DNA of 64,000 nucleotides from Glandiceps talaboti (Eukaryota; Hemichordata; Enteropneusta; Spengelidae): positions 22,947,887 to 23,011,886 of the forward strand of contig NC_135564.1 of the NCBI RefSeq assembly GCF_964340395.1. The letters run 5' to 3'. Positions 1 to 11,480 of this stretch are shown here, in pieces. The notes below the pieces were generated by a model. That model made no database searches, was not told where the DNA came from, and saw only the letters and a list, made by a program, of their open reading frames with translations. The position numbers and the translations under genes were made by a program. The first letter of the stretch is position 1. Every line of letters begins with the position of its first letter.

Positions 1-200
1 TATGGGGTGTGGTCTTTTTGCTAGGCATATTTGCATACATTTTTAAATGTTTATTCATTTGTCTATCAATCCTTGTTATCTTCGCAATATATGTGATCAT
101 TTGGCTGTTGCTATGGGCGTGGTCTTGTTGTTAGGCACAATTGCATACATTTTTTGAATATTTATTCATTTGTCTTTCTATTCCTGTTATTATTTTTATC
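1..200 (+). mobile_element. Family A fragment (core repeat units)
   Basis: Two roughly 115-bp family A core units containing TGGCTGTTGCTATGGGCG and TTTGCATACATTTTT. This is the downstream part of an element cut off by the window edge. No termini are visible here. Confidence 0.7.
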
Positions 201-240
201 TCTTATTTTATTTTAAGTGACTTTATTGACACAATCTCAC

Positions 241-433
241 CTTAACTCCTTCCTGACAAAGGTTGCATTGTGTTCTTTATTTGGTTGGTATCTGACAGTG
301 TAGTATGTGATCTCCATAAAGTATTGAGGTGGTTTCTGCCAGATGACAAGTGCTGAGGTTGAACTCCTCACCTCGCCAGTCACTGCAATAGGTGCTGTTG
401 GTACACCACCCTCTGGATCATCCGGCACATGAG
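241..433 (-). CDS. PRTG-like: FN3-4, first half
   Basis: A 193-bp exon entering in phase 1 and leaving in phase 2 (acceptor TTTATTAG, donor GTGAGA). It encodes HVPDDPEGGVPTAPIAV, the conserved tryptophan in ALVIWQKP, strand C in ITYYTVRYQPN, and a run containing NATFVRKEL. The other half of the domain, any remaining FN3 domain, the transmembrane segment and the tail must lie beyond position 1. A good start codon is not expected because this is an internal exon. Confidence 0.88.
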
Positions 434-454
434 CTAATAAAGTAAAGCATTAAG

Positions 455-1404
455 GAGTAATAATAATGATAATTTTATTCCGTACTGTAGGCCACAGGCC
501 TTAAATGTACATAACTGAACATAGAATGATGATCATGATTACAGAGGTATGTTCAACATAGCTAAATTGACAAGTCAGCTTATGTAGAGAGATTTTCTTC
601 CAAAAGCTGTTTACGTATTTTCATGGCAAAGAAAATAAATTTCGCAAGGTTTTGAATGATGAAGGTGTTTGTTGACTGCATTAACAAGATAAATTTCCAA
701 TCATATGCTGGTGAGTAATAAAATTCAGAAATAAACTTAGATCTAACAAGTTTGTACTTGGGGCACACAAGTACAAAATGGTACTCGTCCTCAATATCGT
801 TGCACCCAAATGGGCAAATTCTTTCCTCGGATGGTGTACCAAGATGTCTACCCAAGGCCTTTTCAATAGCAAGGTCATGGGTTGACATTCTCAAACGTGA
901 TAAAGCATTTCTAAAGTAAGACAGTGGTATGCATTCCAAGTATTTTTCACACGTTAAATGTGTTTTAAATCTACAATACATTCGTAATTTAGGTGAAGTG
1001 TTTACATCAGAATGCCAATCCTGCATGTGAATATCATAACATCTTTGTTTAAATAGCTGTAGAAAGTACTCATCATTTTCAGTACGTTGCTTTTGCCAAA
1101 TCTCAGCAAATCCATACTGGCAAAGTAGAGTTTTAACATATAAACCCCAACAAGGGAATCCCTTTTCAGCTCTATCATATTGGTAATTGTAACAATCCTT
1201 TACAATTTCAGAGATATCACTTTGGGTACACTTGAGCCAGTAACAAATTATCTGTACATTTATATATTGTCGGATATCGTCCAAATTCACCCAGAGCAGC
1301 AATATTTGAAGTCTTACTACTAACCCCTAATATAAACTTACAAAATTTGTGATGAACTTTTTCTATGTCTGGGGAGGAGTGAGTACCCAAATACCACTTG
1401 CATA
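455..1404 (-). pseudogene. LINE 3' fragment (RT C-terminus and zinc knuckle)
   Basis: This is the 5'-truncated tail of a non-LTR retrotransposon. From 1404 down to about 1300 the frame reads VHHKFCKFILGVSSKTSN followed by GEFGRYP, typical of the region after the polymerase domain. A frameshift near 1260-1300 moves it to a second frame that stays open to 580. That frame ends with a CPFGC...DEYHFVLVCPKY zinc-knuckle-like motif, characteristic of the C-terminus of many invertebrate LINE ORF2 proteins. A 3' UTR with a GGCCTGTGGCC palindrome, AATAAA and a short ATT-rich tail follows at 455-560. The exact clade is not assigned. Confidence 0.85.
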
Positions 1405-2235
1405 CAAGCGACCTATCAGTCAAAAGAGCTCCGCTGTTCTTTTTCTTTTTGGTAACATGTAGAAGTGGTTCAGTTCTTCAGCTCTTCACTATGCAGTTTT
1501 GTTTTAGCGATGTAATAAAGTGGTTAGTGGTTTCATATGATGTCTCACTATAAAACACATTTTACACAGAAAGTTGGTAAAATATTGTACTTCTATATCA
1601 TAGTCACCATTTTATAAAAAAAATCTACTGTTATGAAAAATTACACAAAATCTCAGAAAAATAATGACTGGGAAATGCACACAAGAAAAAGAAAAACAAA
1701 GGATTTTTGAGGTTGGCTATAAATAATTCCAGTGTCTTACAGCTTTAACCCTGGAAAATTTTAATGATGAATGTAATAAACTAGGGATCTAAAATAATTT
1801 TGAGGCAATTCGAATTTCAATTTTCTAACAAATTTACCAAGTCAACAACTTGAACATTCAACTTGTAGTAGACATAACATCGTCTGATATTTTAATTTAC
1901 GGAGTGTCTCGTGACCGGCGCCTGTCAGCAGACTCGGCCAATTTTTTTTTCATCATTCCATTGTATTTAAACCTTGTACTTGACATTTCGCAATATTTAT
2001 CATTCTCAACAAAATACCTCAACATGCCTCACCTCGCTCGTACTCAAAGAAGTCCCGGTATGATCACTGACATGACCAGGGAGAACCTTTTCGGATTTAC
2101 ATGTCAAACAGGGAAAGATAAATTAAAGTTGTAATTATTTTAATTATTTTTACTTGCCAAATAATTGCATTTTGGAAATGGCAAGACACGTTCATGTCGT
2201 TTACATGTAAACCGTCGGCCAATATAAACAAAGTT
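1405..2235 (+). mobile_element. Family B element, 5' part
   Basis: Begins with the family B 5' end: a GACC-TATC-GGTC-type palindrome (here GACCTATCAGTC), then AGCTCCGCTGT and a T/C-rich tract. The body (GTTTTAGCGATGTAATAAAG, later CATTCAACTTGTAGTAGACA) is shared with copies at 6.57, 22.6, 46.2 and 47.8 kb. It abuts the truncated 5' end of the LINE at 1404. The right limit is uncertain. Confidence 0.7.
2024..2134 (+). other. Short ORF repeated in two family B copies
   Basis: An ATG-initiated frame reading MPHLARTQRSPGMITDMTRE and then NLFGFTC recurs at 48642 as MPYLARTQSSPGMITDMTRE. The roughly 30 codons differ by a similar number of silent and replacement changes, which looks neutral. I recognise no family. 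It is more likely a chance or captured ORF than a working gene. Confidence 0.3.
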
Positions 2236-3510
2236 TGGTCGATTCACACAGTCCGCAGTGAGACTGCTCTTGCATAACTTCAACCGCATGCCATGGCATG
2301 CCTTTCTTACAAAACAAAATTCAAAATACCAACATTATGTTCCTACAAAACTTCTGTATACTGGTTAAATGGTCAAAATCAGCGAAAATTTGTCAGAAAA
2401 TGTTATTTTCAGTCGTAATAAATTTAAACGAAAAAAATTAACTGCTCACTAATACGATTATGACGCAATAGTCGGTCCCGCACTGGCAATCAAAGGGACA
2501 AAAATATCTGAAGTCGTCGCCTCAATACCTTCTGAAAAATCAATTTGTGTAATTATATATCATTATTTGACAGAACAACGAAAATTTATCACCAAATTTA
2601 TCCTCAAAAATCAGTAAAATATGCCCCCAAGTTGGTAGTATACGAGTTTGAATCGGGATTCCAACGTGACTCTTTTTGCCGACATGCTGTACCCACGAAA
2701 GCAAATATGCAGTCGGGACTTTGAAGTTACGTTGCCATAATCTGATCCTTCCATATACTGCATCGACTTCACTCAGCCATCTCCGTGTACAAAACATCGT
2801 ATTCATAGTCAAAATTGAGTGGAAATTTCTACGAACAGCACCTTTATTTACATTGCAAACGACGTTAGGGGAGACAGATTTTGCTTCGGCGATGTTGAAA
2901 TTTGAATTTTACATTGAAAAACTCGCATAAAAAATCCGATCGGAAAATCGCCCATATCACAAGTAAGTTTCCCTCCACTGACCTCTACACACTGAGCTAA
3001 TACAAATACAAGTCATTATTGAGCCGTAACAAAAAGAAAAAATAGCGCAAATATTGCGTTGCCGCACAACTTCATGTTCAGGGCAATGATAGATATATAA
3101 TTTTTTGAAGATTTAAAGTTGTAACCAAAACAAAATTTTCATACCTAATTTCCATCATCATAATCCAGCCATCCTATGTTGGAAGTGTACAAGACAAGTA
3201 TAGCAACATCCTAATCAAACTTTAAAGGGATGTGTCTACAAGGTTTTGTACTTCTTTATTTTTTAAAATCAATTTGGAACCAAGTCATACCAATGTAACA
3301 TGTTTAACTTATGTTTAACTTGGTTGTCTTATTGTAATATTTTAAATACAAGCTACATTCAGTTTATATGGGTAGGTGATGAAACAGCTGTCTTACAACA
3401 TATTACATAATCAAGTCATAAACCAAACTGGCCATGCTACAGGCTTTACCACCAGAGGAAATAGTAAAGTAAACATTATAGTTAATTAACAATGTACTGT
3501 TCTCACTGTG
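2236..3510. other. Intronic sequence without recognised genes
   Basis: No conserved coding signal seen. The stretch around 2820-2950 resembles 4490-4570 (shared word ATGTTGAAATT followed by an AAAAACxCxCA stretch), so part of it is an older interspersed repeat, possibly the inner part of family B. Confidence 0.4.
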
Positions 3511-3514
3511 TCAG

Positions 3515-4215
3515 CTATTTAATAATGAGGACAAATCTACACATTCTCAACAAAGTTAAGCTCAATCTACTGGGTAATTTCAGAGTTGAAGATTTTTGAG
3601 GAAAAGCAATGATATAGAATAACACTTCTAGAAACATCTCACCAAGTTTCAGACTCATTGACCAAGTACTTTTTGAGATATAAGTTTTTGACCAAAAATG
3701 AACATTCTTACACCTAATTTGCATATCACTCATGGAATCATTGTATGCTTAATATATCTTCGTCTATACATCCCTAGATGCATCCCCATCAAATTTCAGC
3801 CCAATCTGCTCAGTAGTTTTGGAATTATAGATTTTTAACCAAAAAGACACATTTTTAGCCCTAATTTGAATATCACTGATGGAATCATCATGTCATGAAC
3901 AAATCTAACTTTACACCCCCTAAACAATCTTCCCACCAAATTTCGCACCAATCTGCCCAGTAGTTTCTGAGTTTAAGTTTTTTGACCAAAAATCACATAT
4001 TTTGACCCAAATCACACACCTGTGATGCGATCATTTTGATTTGAACAATTTCCCAACTAGACACCCAAGGTAATGGACCCACCAAATATCGTGGCAATCG
4101 GTTCAGCAGTTATTGACTTTAAGTTGTTTACACACATACACACACACTGACAGACAGACAGACAGACACCGGGCGATCCCTATAGCACTACTGAACCTCA
4201 GTTCAGTTGTGCTAA
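3515..4215 (+). mobile_element. Family A, 3' half
   Basis: Divergent core units with the recurring words AATTTCAGCCCAATCTGCTC and TTTTGACCAAAAA. A short CA/GACA tract at about 4131-4166 follows, then the terminal hairpin TAGCACTACTGAAC / GTTCAGTTGTGCTA and CTAA at 4212-4215. Confidence 0.75.
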
Positions 4216-4810
4216 TAAAACCAAAATAATCCACGATATAGCCCAAAATTACCCCCAGAATGTTAGCATGGGCGTCGGCACGGTCACAAGATTGCGTAAA
4301 TTTGAACGACATTCAAAAATTCAACCGTAAACTGCCGTCGGCAGCTCACACAGCCTTAGCGGGAATTTGATGCTTACATACAGGTACAATGTGTTCCAAT
4401 AACTAATAATAGTTGTATTCAACGATGTATTTCAAGTCAAATTCTGTCAAAATATCCAAAGATAGTGACATAATTTATATCGTAGGCCATGTTATGAGAG
4501 CCGTTAATTACTTCCGCCATGTTGAAATTCGATTTCGTGAGCGAAAAACGCACAAAAAATTATGATCACTTGTCATTTGATTCGTATTCCAGATACCGTT
4601 CACTGTCATGCTTTCAAAATGGCTGTGTAGATAAACAAGGCTAATACGCATGTCTGGAACTAGTTATGGCAGCAATTTTTGCAGCAATAGCTGCCGTTAA
4701 ACAGCATAACAGTGAGGTAGGTGAATGAACTTTGGCGTTCCCGCAATAGCGGGAAATGGTGGGCGCCCTAGAGCGTTCCTGCAATAGCGACAATTGATGG
4801 TGAAAGGGTT
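4216..4810. other. Intronic sequence, no gene recognised
   Basis: No coding signal. Contains a local near-repeat of GCGTTCC-CGCAATAGCG at about 4735-4785. Confidence 0.35.
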
Positions 4811-6568
4811 AAAGTCTTGTGGACTGATTTCCAATATGGCGTCGGCCATAATGCTCATTAACAGTCATTTTTTCTTCAAATTACAAAAAAAAATCATCTA
4901 AAATCGAAAAGAAGATGCACTGACTTGAAATTAACAAATCTGAGTAAGCTACCCTTTACGCATCAACACACAAGATATCAAAGCAATCTGACAAGTAGTA
5001 TTTGAGGAGATGATGAAAATATCATTTTTGAAAAAAAAATACCGCCAATGGCGTTGTAGCACAACTGTACAGTTTTTTAAAATATTTATCCATATGGTAG
5101 TCCATACTAACAGTAAGTGGTCATTTGTTGAATGACTATCCAGTTGCCTATCCAACCATGTTGCTATCTTTACGATATATGCTATCATTTGGCTGTTGCT
5201 ATGGGCGTGGTCATGTTGTTAGATATATTTGCATACATTTTTGTATGTTTTTGTTCACTTGTGTATGAATTCCTGATATTATCTTTGCAATATACGTGAT
5301 TATTTGGCTGTTTCTATGGGCGTGGTCTTGTTGCTAGGCATATTTACATATATTTTTTGAATGTTTATTCAATTATCTATTAATCCCCGTTGTTATCTTT
5401 GCAATATATGTGATCATTTGGCTGTTGCTATGGGTGTAGTCTTGTTGCTAGGCACATTTGCATACATTTTTTGAATGTTTATTCATTTGTCTTTCTATTC
5501 CTGTTATCTTTGCAATATACGTGATTATTTGGCTGTTGCTATGGGCGGGGTCTTGTTGCTAGGCAAATTTACATACATTTTTTGACTGTTTATTCAATTG
5601 TCTATTAATCCCTGTTGTTATCTTTGTGAAATACATGACCGTTTGGCTGTTGCTATGGGCGTTGTCATGGTTGCTAGGGAATTTACATACATTTTTTGAA
5701 TGTTTACTCATTTGCCTACCAGATGATGTTGTTATTTGACCAAAATATACTGCCATTTAGTCGTTGCTAAGGGCGTGGTCATGGTCGCTAGGGCCAATTT
5801 TGTCAAAATGTTTTGAAGAAAATCTGCAGAATAACACTTTCAGAAACATCTCACCAAGTTTCAGACTAGGTGACCAAGTACTTTTTGAGATATAAGTTTT
5901 TGACCAAAAATGAACATTTTTACACCTAATTTGCATATCACTCATGGAATCATTGTATGCTTAATATTTCTTCGTCCATACATCCCTAGATACATTCCCA
6001 TTAAATTTCATCCCAATCTGCTCAGTAGTTTTGGAATTATAGGTTTTTAACCAAAAAGACACATTTTTAGCCCTAATTTGCATATCGCTGATGGAATCAT
6101 CATGTCATGAACAAATCTTACTTTACACCCCTTTAAGAATGCTCCCACCAAATTTCGCACCAATCTGCCCAGTAGTTTCTGGGTTTAAGTTTTTTGACCA
6201 AAAATCACATTTTTTGACCCAAATCACACACCTGTGATGCGATCATTTTGATTTGAACAATTTCCCAACTAGACACCCAAGGTAATGGACCCACCAAATA
6301 TCATGGCAATCGGTTCAGCAGTTTTTGACTTTAAGTTGTTTACACACACACACACACACACACATCCACACACACAGACAGACAGACGCCGGGCGATCCC
6401 TATAGCACTACTGAACCTCAGTTCAGTTGTGCTAAAAATCATAAAAAATTGAAAATGGCACAGATCAACTTGGCATGAACAAATCTGAATAGCCTCCCCC
6501 AGGGAACATGCACACCAAATATCGAAGTATTCTGACTGTTACTTTTGGAGAAGATGATGAAAATAAAC
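4811..6568 (+). mobile_element. Family B 3' region, interrupted by family A
   Basis: The flanks 4811-5039 and 6436-6568 match one continuous stretch at 30320-30640, where no insertion is present. They are the two sides of a single family B copy split by the family A element at 5040-6435. Confidence 0.75.
5040..6435 (+). mobile_element. Family A element, complete reference copy (1.4 kb)
   Basis: Starts in an A-run with CGCCAATGGCGTTGTAGCAC and AACTGTACAG. Continues with about six core units of roughly 115 bp (TGGCTGTTGCTATGGGCG...TTTGCATACATTTTT), then a series of diverged units, a (CA)n/(GACA)n tract at 6340-6388, and the 3' hairpin ending GTTCAGTTGTGCTAA. The 5' word TAGCACAACTG is the inverse of the 3' end. 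This is the Helentron/HINE plan of subterminal inverted repeats, tandem core, 3' hairpin and CTAA. There is no coding capacity, so it is non-autonomous. Confidence 0.8.
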
Positions 6569-7047
6569 AAGTGACCTATCGGTCAGAATAGCTCCGCTGT
6601 TTTTATTTATTTATTTATTTTTTATTTTGGTGACATGTAGAACTGGTTCAGTGGTTCAATTGTTCAGCTCTTCACTATGCAGTTTTGTTTTAGCGATGTA
6701 ATAAAGTGGTTAATGGTTTCATATGATGTCTCACTATAAAACACATTTTACACAGAAGTTGGTAATGTATTGTAATTTTATACCATAGTCACCATTTTAT
6801 AACAAAAATCTACTGTTATGAAAAATTGCACAATATTAAAAATAATAATGACTGGGAAATGCAAAAAAAACAACAGCTTTAACCCTGGAAAAATTTAATG
6901 ATGAATGAAATAAACTAGGGATCTAAAATAATTTTGAGGCAATTTGAATTTCAATTTTCTAACAAATTTACCAAGTCAACAACATTCAACTTGTACTAGT
7001 TGTAGTAGATATATATAGGGAAGAAATGTATTAATCGCCATCTTAGT

Positions 7048-7565
7048 TTCCATACGGCGACAATCCCAAGTACACGGAAGAGAGTCATTCTCAGCCATAC
7101 GTTAAAGTGGTAACACTCGTTCATGTTCGATTACCTTTCACAAAGAAAACACAACGAAATGGTTGAAGTGATCTTTTTTTTAATTTCTTTTCATCACAAC
7201 AACAAAATCTGCGTGATCAAAAGTGTTGTAAACTAAACCAGAAAGAATTATCGGACTGGCTAGACTTCCCGATGAACTGGAGTAAGGTCCAAGTCCAAGT
7301 AGAGCCTCGATAGTACTATTAGTATGTGAGAAAATCGTCTCAAACTAGCGATACAACTTTCAAAATATAACTTGACATGTCTTCATTTGTTAGAGTTATA
7401 CAATTCAAGACGTGTTTTCACTCGAAAACAACAATTCTGTGAATAATGACACTCTGAACGCAGCGATTTCTCGGACGATGTTACCACTGTAACGTATGGC
7501 TGGCAACGACTTGCTTGCGGGTTAGTCCCTCGTGCATCCGGGTACTTGGGATTGTCACCTACAAC
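7048..7565. mobile_element. M1 inverted-repeat element, copy 1 (518 bp)
   Basis: The ends read ACGGCGACAATCCCAAGTAC and, inverted, GTGACAATCCCAAGTACCCG. Inner inverted words are CATACGTTAAAGTGGTAAC / GTTACCACTGTAACGTATG. It is non-coding and MITE-like. Copy 2 (23038-29921) shares the ends but carries a 6.4-kb nested insertion. This copy gives the empty site (GCCA at 7094-7097). Confidence 0.7.
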
Positions 7566-8520
7566 AATAAAGGATTGGTCGGGTATGGGGGATCATATCA
7601 CGATGAAAATGGATATGCACATGTATGTCATAGAACACTGTCCTGATACCAAATTTGAATGAGATCTGTTCAAACATGACTGAGTTATGGCTTTGGACAT
7701 GGAAAATTCACAAACAAAATGGCTGCCAGGCAACCATATTGGATCGTATCACGACGAAAATGGAAATGCACATGTATGTTATAGAACACTGTCCTACTAT
7801 CAACTTTGAATGAGATCTGTTCAAGCATGTCTGAGTTATGGCTTTGGACATGGAAAATTCACAAACAAAATGGCTGGCAGGCAGCCATATTAGATCGTAT
7901 CACGACGAAAATGGATATGCACATGTATGTCATAGAACACTGTGACAGTCCTAATACCAACTTTGAATGAGATCTGTTCAAGCATGTCTGAGTTATGGCT
8001 TTGGACATGGAAAATTCACAAACAAAATGGCTGCCAGGCAGCCATATTGGATCGTCTCACAATGAAAATGGATATGGACATGTATGTCATAGAACACTGT
8101 CCTAATGCCAACTTTGAATGAGATCTGTTCAAGCATGTCTGAGTTATGGCTTTGGACATGAAAATTCACAAACAAAATGGCTGCTAGGCGGCCACATTAG
8201 ATCGTATCATGACAACAATGAATATGCACATATATACCATAGAACACTGTCCCAATATCAACTTTGAATGAGATCTGTTCAAGCATGTCTGAGTTACGGC
8301 TTTAGACAGGGAAAATTTGCAAACAAAATGGCTGCTAGGCGGCCATATTGGATCGTATCATGAAACAAATTGACGTGCATATGTATGCCATTGTATGTTG
8401 CCCCTGTACCAAGTTTGAAAAAAATCAGTCCAGGCATCTCCAAGAAACGGCTGCAGACAGACGGACAGACGGAACCCAATCCATAAGTCCCCGTCCCGGA
8501 CTTCGTCCGGCGGGGACTAA
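7562..8520 (+). mobile_element. Family C element (ACGG type)
   Basis: Four to five tandem units of about 150 bp (AAAATGGCTGCCAGGCAGCC, CATGTATGTCATAGAACACT) are followed by a short GGAC-type tract. A strong 3' hairpin GTCCCCG..CCGGAC-TTC-GTCCGGCGGGGAC and CTAA end at 8520. The layout resembles the bivalve pearl/CvA elements, which also combine core tandem repeats with an ACGG microsatellite. Confidence 0.75.
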
Positions 8521-8747
8521 AAATCATAAAAAATTGAAAATGGCACAGATCAACTTGGCATGAACAAATCTGAATAGCCTCCCCCAAGGGAACATGCACA
8601 CCAAATATCAAAGAATTCTGACTGTCACTTTCGGAGAACTTAATGAAAATATAAAAGTTTGACGGACACTATGATTCACTCTACTCTCTATACTCTATAC
8701 AACCTATATAAAGCTACGCTTTCAGCTTTCGCTGACAGTGGAGCTAA

Positions 8748-9300
8748 AAAGTTCATGATAATTTATGTAAAGAATTTTGTAAATCTTGGTTCAGGGAATT
8801 ACATAATGACATTAGAAGAAATAGTACTGATAAAAACAAATTGAGAACATATAGATTGTTTAAAACAGATTTTGTTTTTGAGAAATACCTTGTTCATATT
8901 AAAAATCCTGTTCATAGTACACTAGTGACTAAATTTAGAATTTCAGATTATAACATTCAAATGGAATTAGGAAGGCGTTGTACTCCTAAGATTCCTGTGG
9001 ATGAAAGATTCTGTAAATTTTGTCAAAATATGGTAGAAGATGAATTTCACATTTAATTATTTGCTCTCATTACAGAAATGAGAGAAAGAAACTTTTTTCT
9101 TCTTTTTCATTAAGTAATTACAATTTTCATTCCTTAGATAACAAAAGTAAATTTTTACATATTTTGTCTGTAGATGATAAACTTTCTCTTGGAAACTTTC
9201 TTGTTAATGTAAAAAATATAGCAGTTGGCTAAATGATTGTATTTTATTTACTTATTTTTGTATGCTTTACCATGCTTGCTAAAGCATGATGTTACGCAGT
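8748..9300 (+). pseudogene. LINE 3' fragment (RT C-terminus)
   Basis: One frame runs from about 8750 to 9054 (CKSWFRELHNDIRR ... YLVHIKNPVHSTLVTKFRIS ... RFCKFCQNMVEDEFH). This is the C-terminal zinc-knuckle region of a LINE ORF2, homologous to the piece at 455-1404 but diverged. A frameshift at about 9055-9075 leads to a second frame (NERKKLFSSFSLSNYNFHSL ... FLVNVKNIAVG) that stops at 9232. The 3' UTR has a CATGCTTG-CTAAAGCATG palindrome. The fragment starts directly after the family B 3' end. Confidence 0.8.
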
Positions 9301-10455
9301 AAAGATTGATTGTAAAATTCATTGATTACGATGTAAACATTGACGAATTAATTTCACCCCTCTCACCAAAAGTGGTATCATATGGTACGTCTATGTCTGC
9401 CATTCTAGTAAATTTTCATTTGTTGCCAATAGAAGACGCACTCAATAAATTTGTTCTTTTGGTAGCTAATCAGTGCACATTAAACTTGCAATAGTGTCGG
9501 GCGGATCTCAATGGCGACATTGTGACGACCCTGTCAAATGGGGAAAAAGTTTCTTGATTTTAGAAACTCCTGATGAATGATAAAACCGTGTTTATGTAGC
9601 ATTCAAATCTTTCTTATTCATTTATTTGTTGATATATGTGTCTTTATTCTCCCTGGACATTATGGTTACTTTAGAACAACATGCATCTCTCCCCATGTAT
9701 AAAAGTTGGCCTAGTTTCTGACTGTCATGTCTTCAAGACAACTTGAGAAAAACAGCTCATATTTCATAATCCTTACCGTGATTTAGACACAAAACAAACT
9801 CCCCCCCCTACCCAACGAAATATTTTTTTATGTTGGCCGTGTGTCAGTTTTATAATGTATGACACGTACGGCCCCTAACATCTCATGCTTCTGTTGAAGC
9901 CATATTTAGGATGCTGCCCCACCTGGCGGAGGACCTGTGTACCTGCGTGGTTTCTTTACAATTTGACTCCTGTGACAACTTATCTATTTCCTGTTTATAA
10001 GTGCATACATGAATATATTAAGTGTGCGACCGACTTACGGTGATCCTCAAGCCACACTGCATCAGAGTTACATCCCTTTTCTCTATCTTACTAGTATAAG
10101 TATGATCGAATGTTTGTCCAGTGTGATAATCTCCCAGCAGATGAGAGATAAAGCAAACTGTTTAAAGGGCCACTGCAATTCTATTTCTTTCTTTCCACTA
10201 ATATGTTCATACTGCCCCCTAATGAAAGGAATGTATGATTAAATGTTGATTTACTGCATGTGTCATATAGAAATGGGAGGGGGGAAATCTGTACCTCCCA
10301 GCCTGCTTCCTTCGACTGTTTTCGTGTTTCCGGAATATGCCGAGCGTTAGCAAAGCCAAAGGTGTTGTTTACATTTGTAATATTATGTCATCCTTGAGGC
10401 CAACCTGGTCTTGGTGTTGTTAGCCTAGCGGTTCACTTTGGCAGTACCGTTAGTT
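9301..10455. other. Intronic sequence, no gene recognised
   Basis: AT-rich sequence with short G/C homopolymers near 9800 and 10275. I see no conserved coding signal or clear repeat border. Confidence 0.35.
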
Positions 10456-10459
10456 GACA

Positions 10460-10549
10460 ATGGTTCGACATTATGTTTTGGGAGGCTGCAGTAACACGAA
10501 GAGTGATTCGATCACCTTACATTTGGCACACATAATGGATATAAACTGA
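10460..10549 (+). pseudogene. THAP zinc-finger N-terminal remnant
   Basis: An ATG frame reading MVRHYVLGGCSNTKSDSITL-H aligns with the start of THAP domains (M-V-x-x-C-x-x-x-G-C-x-N ... S-x-H). The second cysteine of the C2CH zinc site and the following asparagine are present, but the first zinc cysteine is tyrosine (TAT for TGT). The match stops at residue 21, where a roughly 75-bp direct repeat begins, and the frame stops at residue 29. This is a decayed piece of a THAP gene, which could come from a P- or Kolobok-type transposase or a host THAP protein. Confidence 0.45.
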
Positions 10550-10775
10550 AATTTTAGTCTTCAAAATTTTGTGTTGTTTTGAGCATGATGAACCTATTTT
10601 GTCAGCCACGTACATATGTACCCACAGTCATTAACTTGAGAACTTGCAGGTCAGATTGAAATCTGTACGAAATATAGACCACATAAGGTAAAGACACCAC
10701 ATTTGGCACAGATAATGAATATAAACTAAAATTTTAGTCCTGAAAATCTTGTGTTGTTTCAAGCATCGCAACGCA
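10520..10775. repeat. Two direct repeats of about 75 bp
   Basis: ACATTTGGCACACATAATGG begins at 10520 and recurs at about 10699 (ACATTTGGCACAGATAATGA), with matching downstream words (TTGTGTTGTTT, AAGCAT). The first copy starts exactly where the THAP similarity ends. Confidence 0.6.
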
Positions 10776-11155
10776 CCTTGATGGCAAGAGGAGAAGAATG
10801 GACAAGGTGTCTTTATTTAGTCAATAAAGAAAAGAGAGAATTACATACAGCCTCAGACTGCTAGTGGTCTGAGATATAGCTGACAGCAAAGTAACCAGGG
10901 AAAGAAAATAAATAGTTTTTAAAACTCAATGAGCGAATTGATCAATATCACACACAAAATAAGTTATATTGCACCACAAAAATTGATCATTCAATCGATC
11001 AATCATTCAACCCAATAATAAATCAATAAATCAACCAACTGATCGATCAATCAGTTACATGCTTGCTGCCCCCTGTGGTGACACAAAAAGTGAACAACAT
11101 AGTGCTGTTCAGCTTTATTTCAGCTGAGCTTTAATTGATGTAATTTTAAACTCAC

Positions 11156-11242
11156 CTTGTGTCTTGAGCATGCCTGAAACATCATTGCCAGGACCATATT
11201 GATTGTAGGCTAATAATTTGATAACGTATCTTGTTGATGGCA
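11156..11242 (-). CDS. PRTG-like: FN3-3, second half
   Basis: An 87-bp exon, phase 1 in and out (acceptor CTGCTTGACAG, donor GTGAGT), too short for most ORF scans. It encodes MPSTRYVIKLLAYNQYGPG and ends at KTQ: the P-x-x-x-Y strand-F motif and the N-x-x-G-x-G turn that close an FN3 domain. Joined to 37209-37403 it restores a complete domain with no gap, which is strong evidence that both belong to one gene. A TTAA-flanked transposon begins about 45 bp upstream of its acceptor. Confidence 0.88.
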
Positions 11243-11480
11243 CTGTCAAGCAGAAACACATTACACACTTTAGGAAAAGGACATTTAAGGTTGAGATGCA
11301 GGTTCGTTAGCTCATTTTTCCTCCATCACATTTCACAGTAAAGACAAGATAAATACACCATTTTTTTCATTAATTATGTCGAGTCTTTGTATGAAGTTGT
11401 GGTTTCTGTGGTGATTTTTTACATTTTTAACCATATTATTGATCTGTACCCAAAAACTGTGTTTTTTGACGATTTCACTT

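Larger units (their letters stand above)
6569..8747 (+). mobile_element. Family B element with nested insertions
   Basis: Opens with GACCTATCGGTCAGAATAGC and CTCCGCTGT. Closes at 8711-8747 with the hairpin AGCTACGCTTTCAGC / GCTGACAGTGGAGCT and CTAA. Inside are the inverted-repeat element at 7048-7565 and a family C element at 7562-8520. A LINE fragment starts on the next base. Confidence 0.7.

Noticed and set aside
7993-8611. Short open frames containing PCPKPHNSDMLEQISFK-like strings, recurring at 42.4 and 61.2 kb
   Set aside because: They come from the non-coding tandem core of family C and recur only with that repeat.
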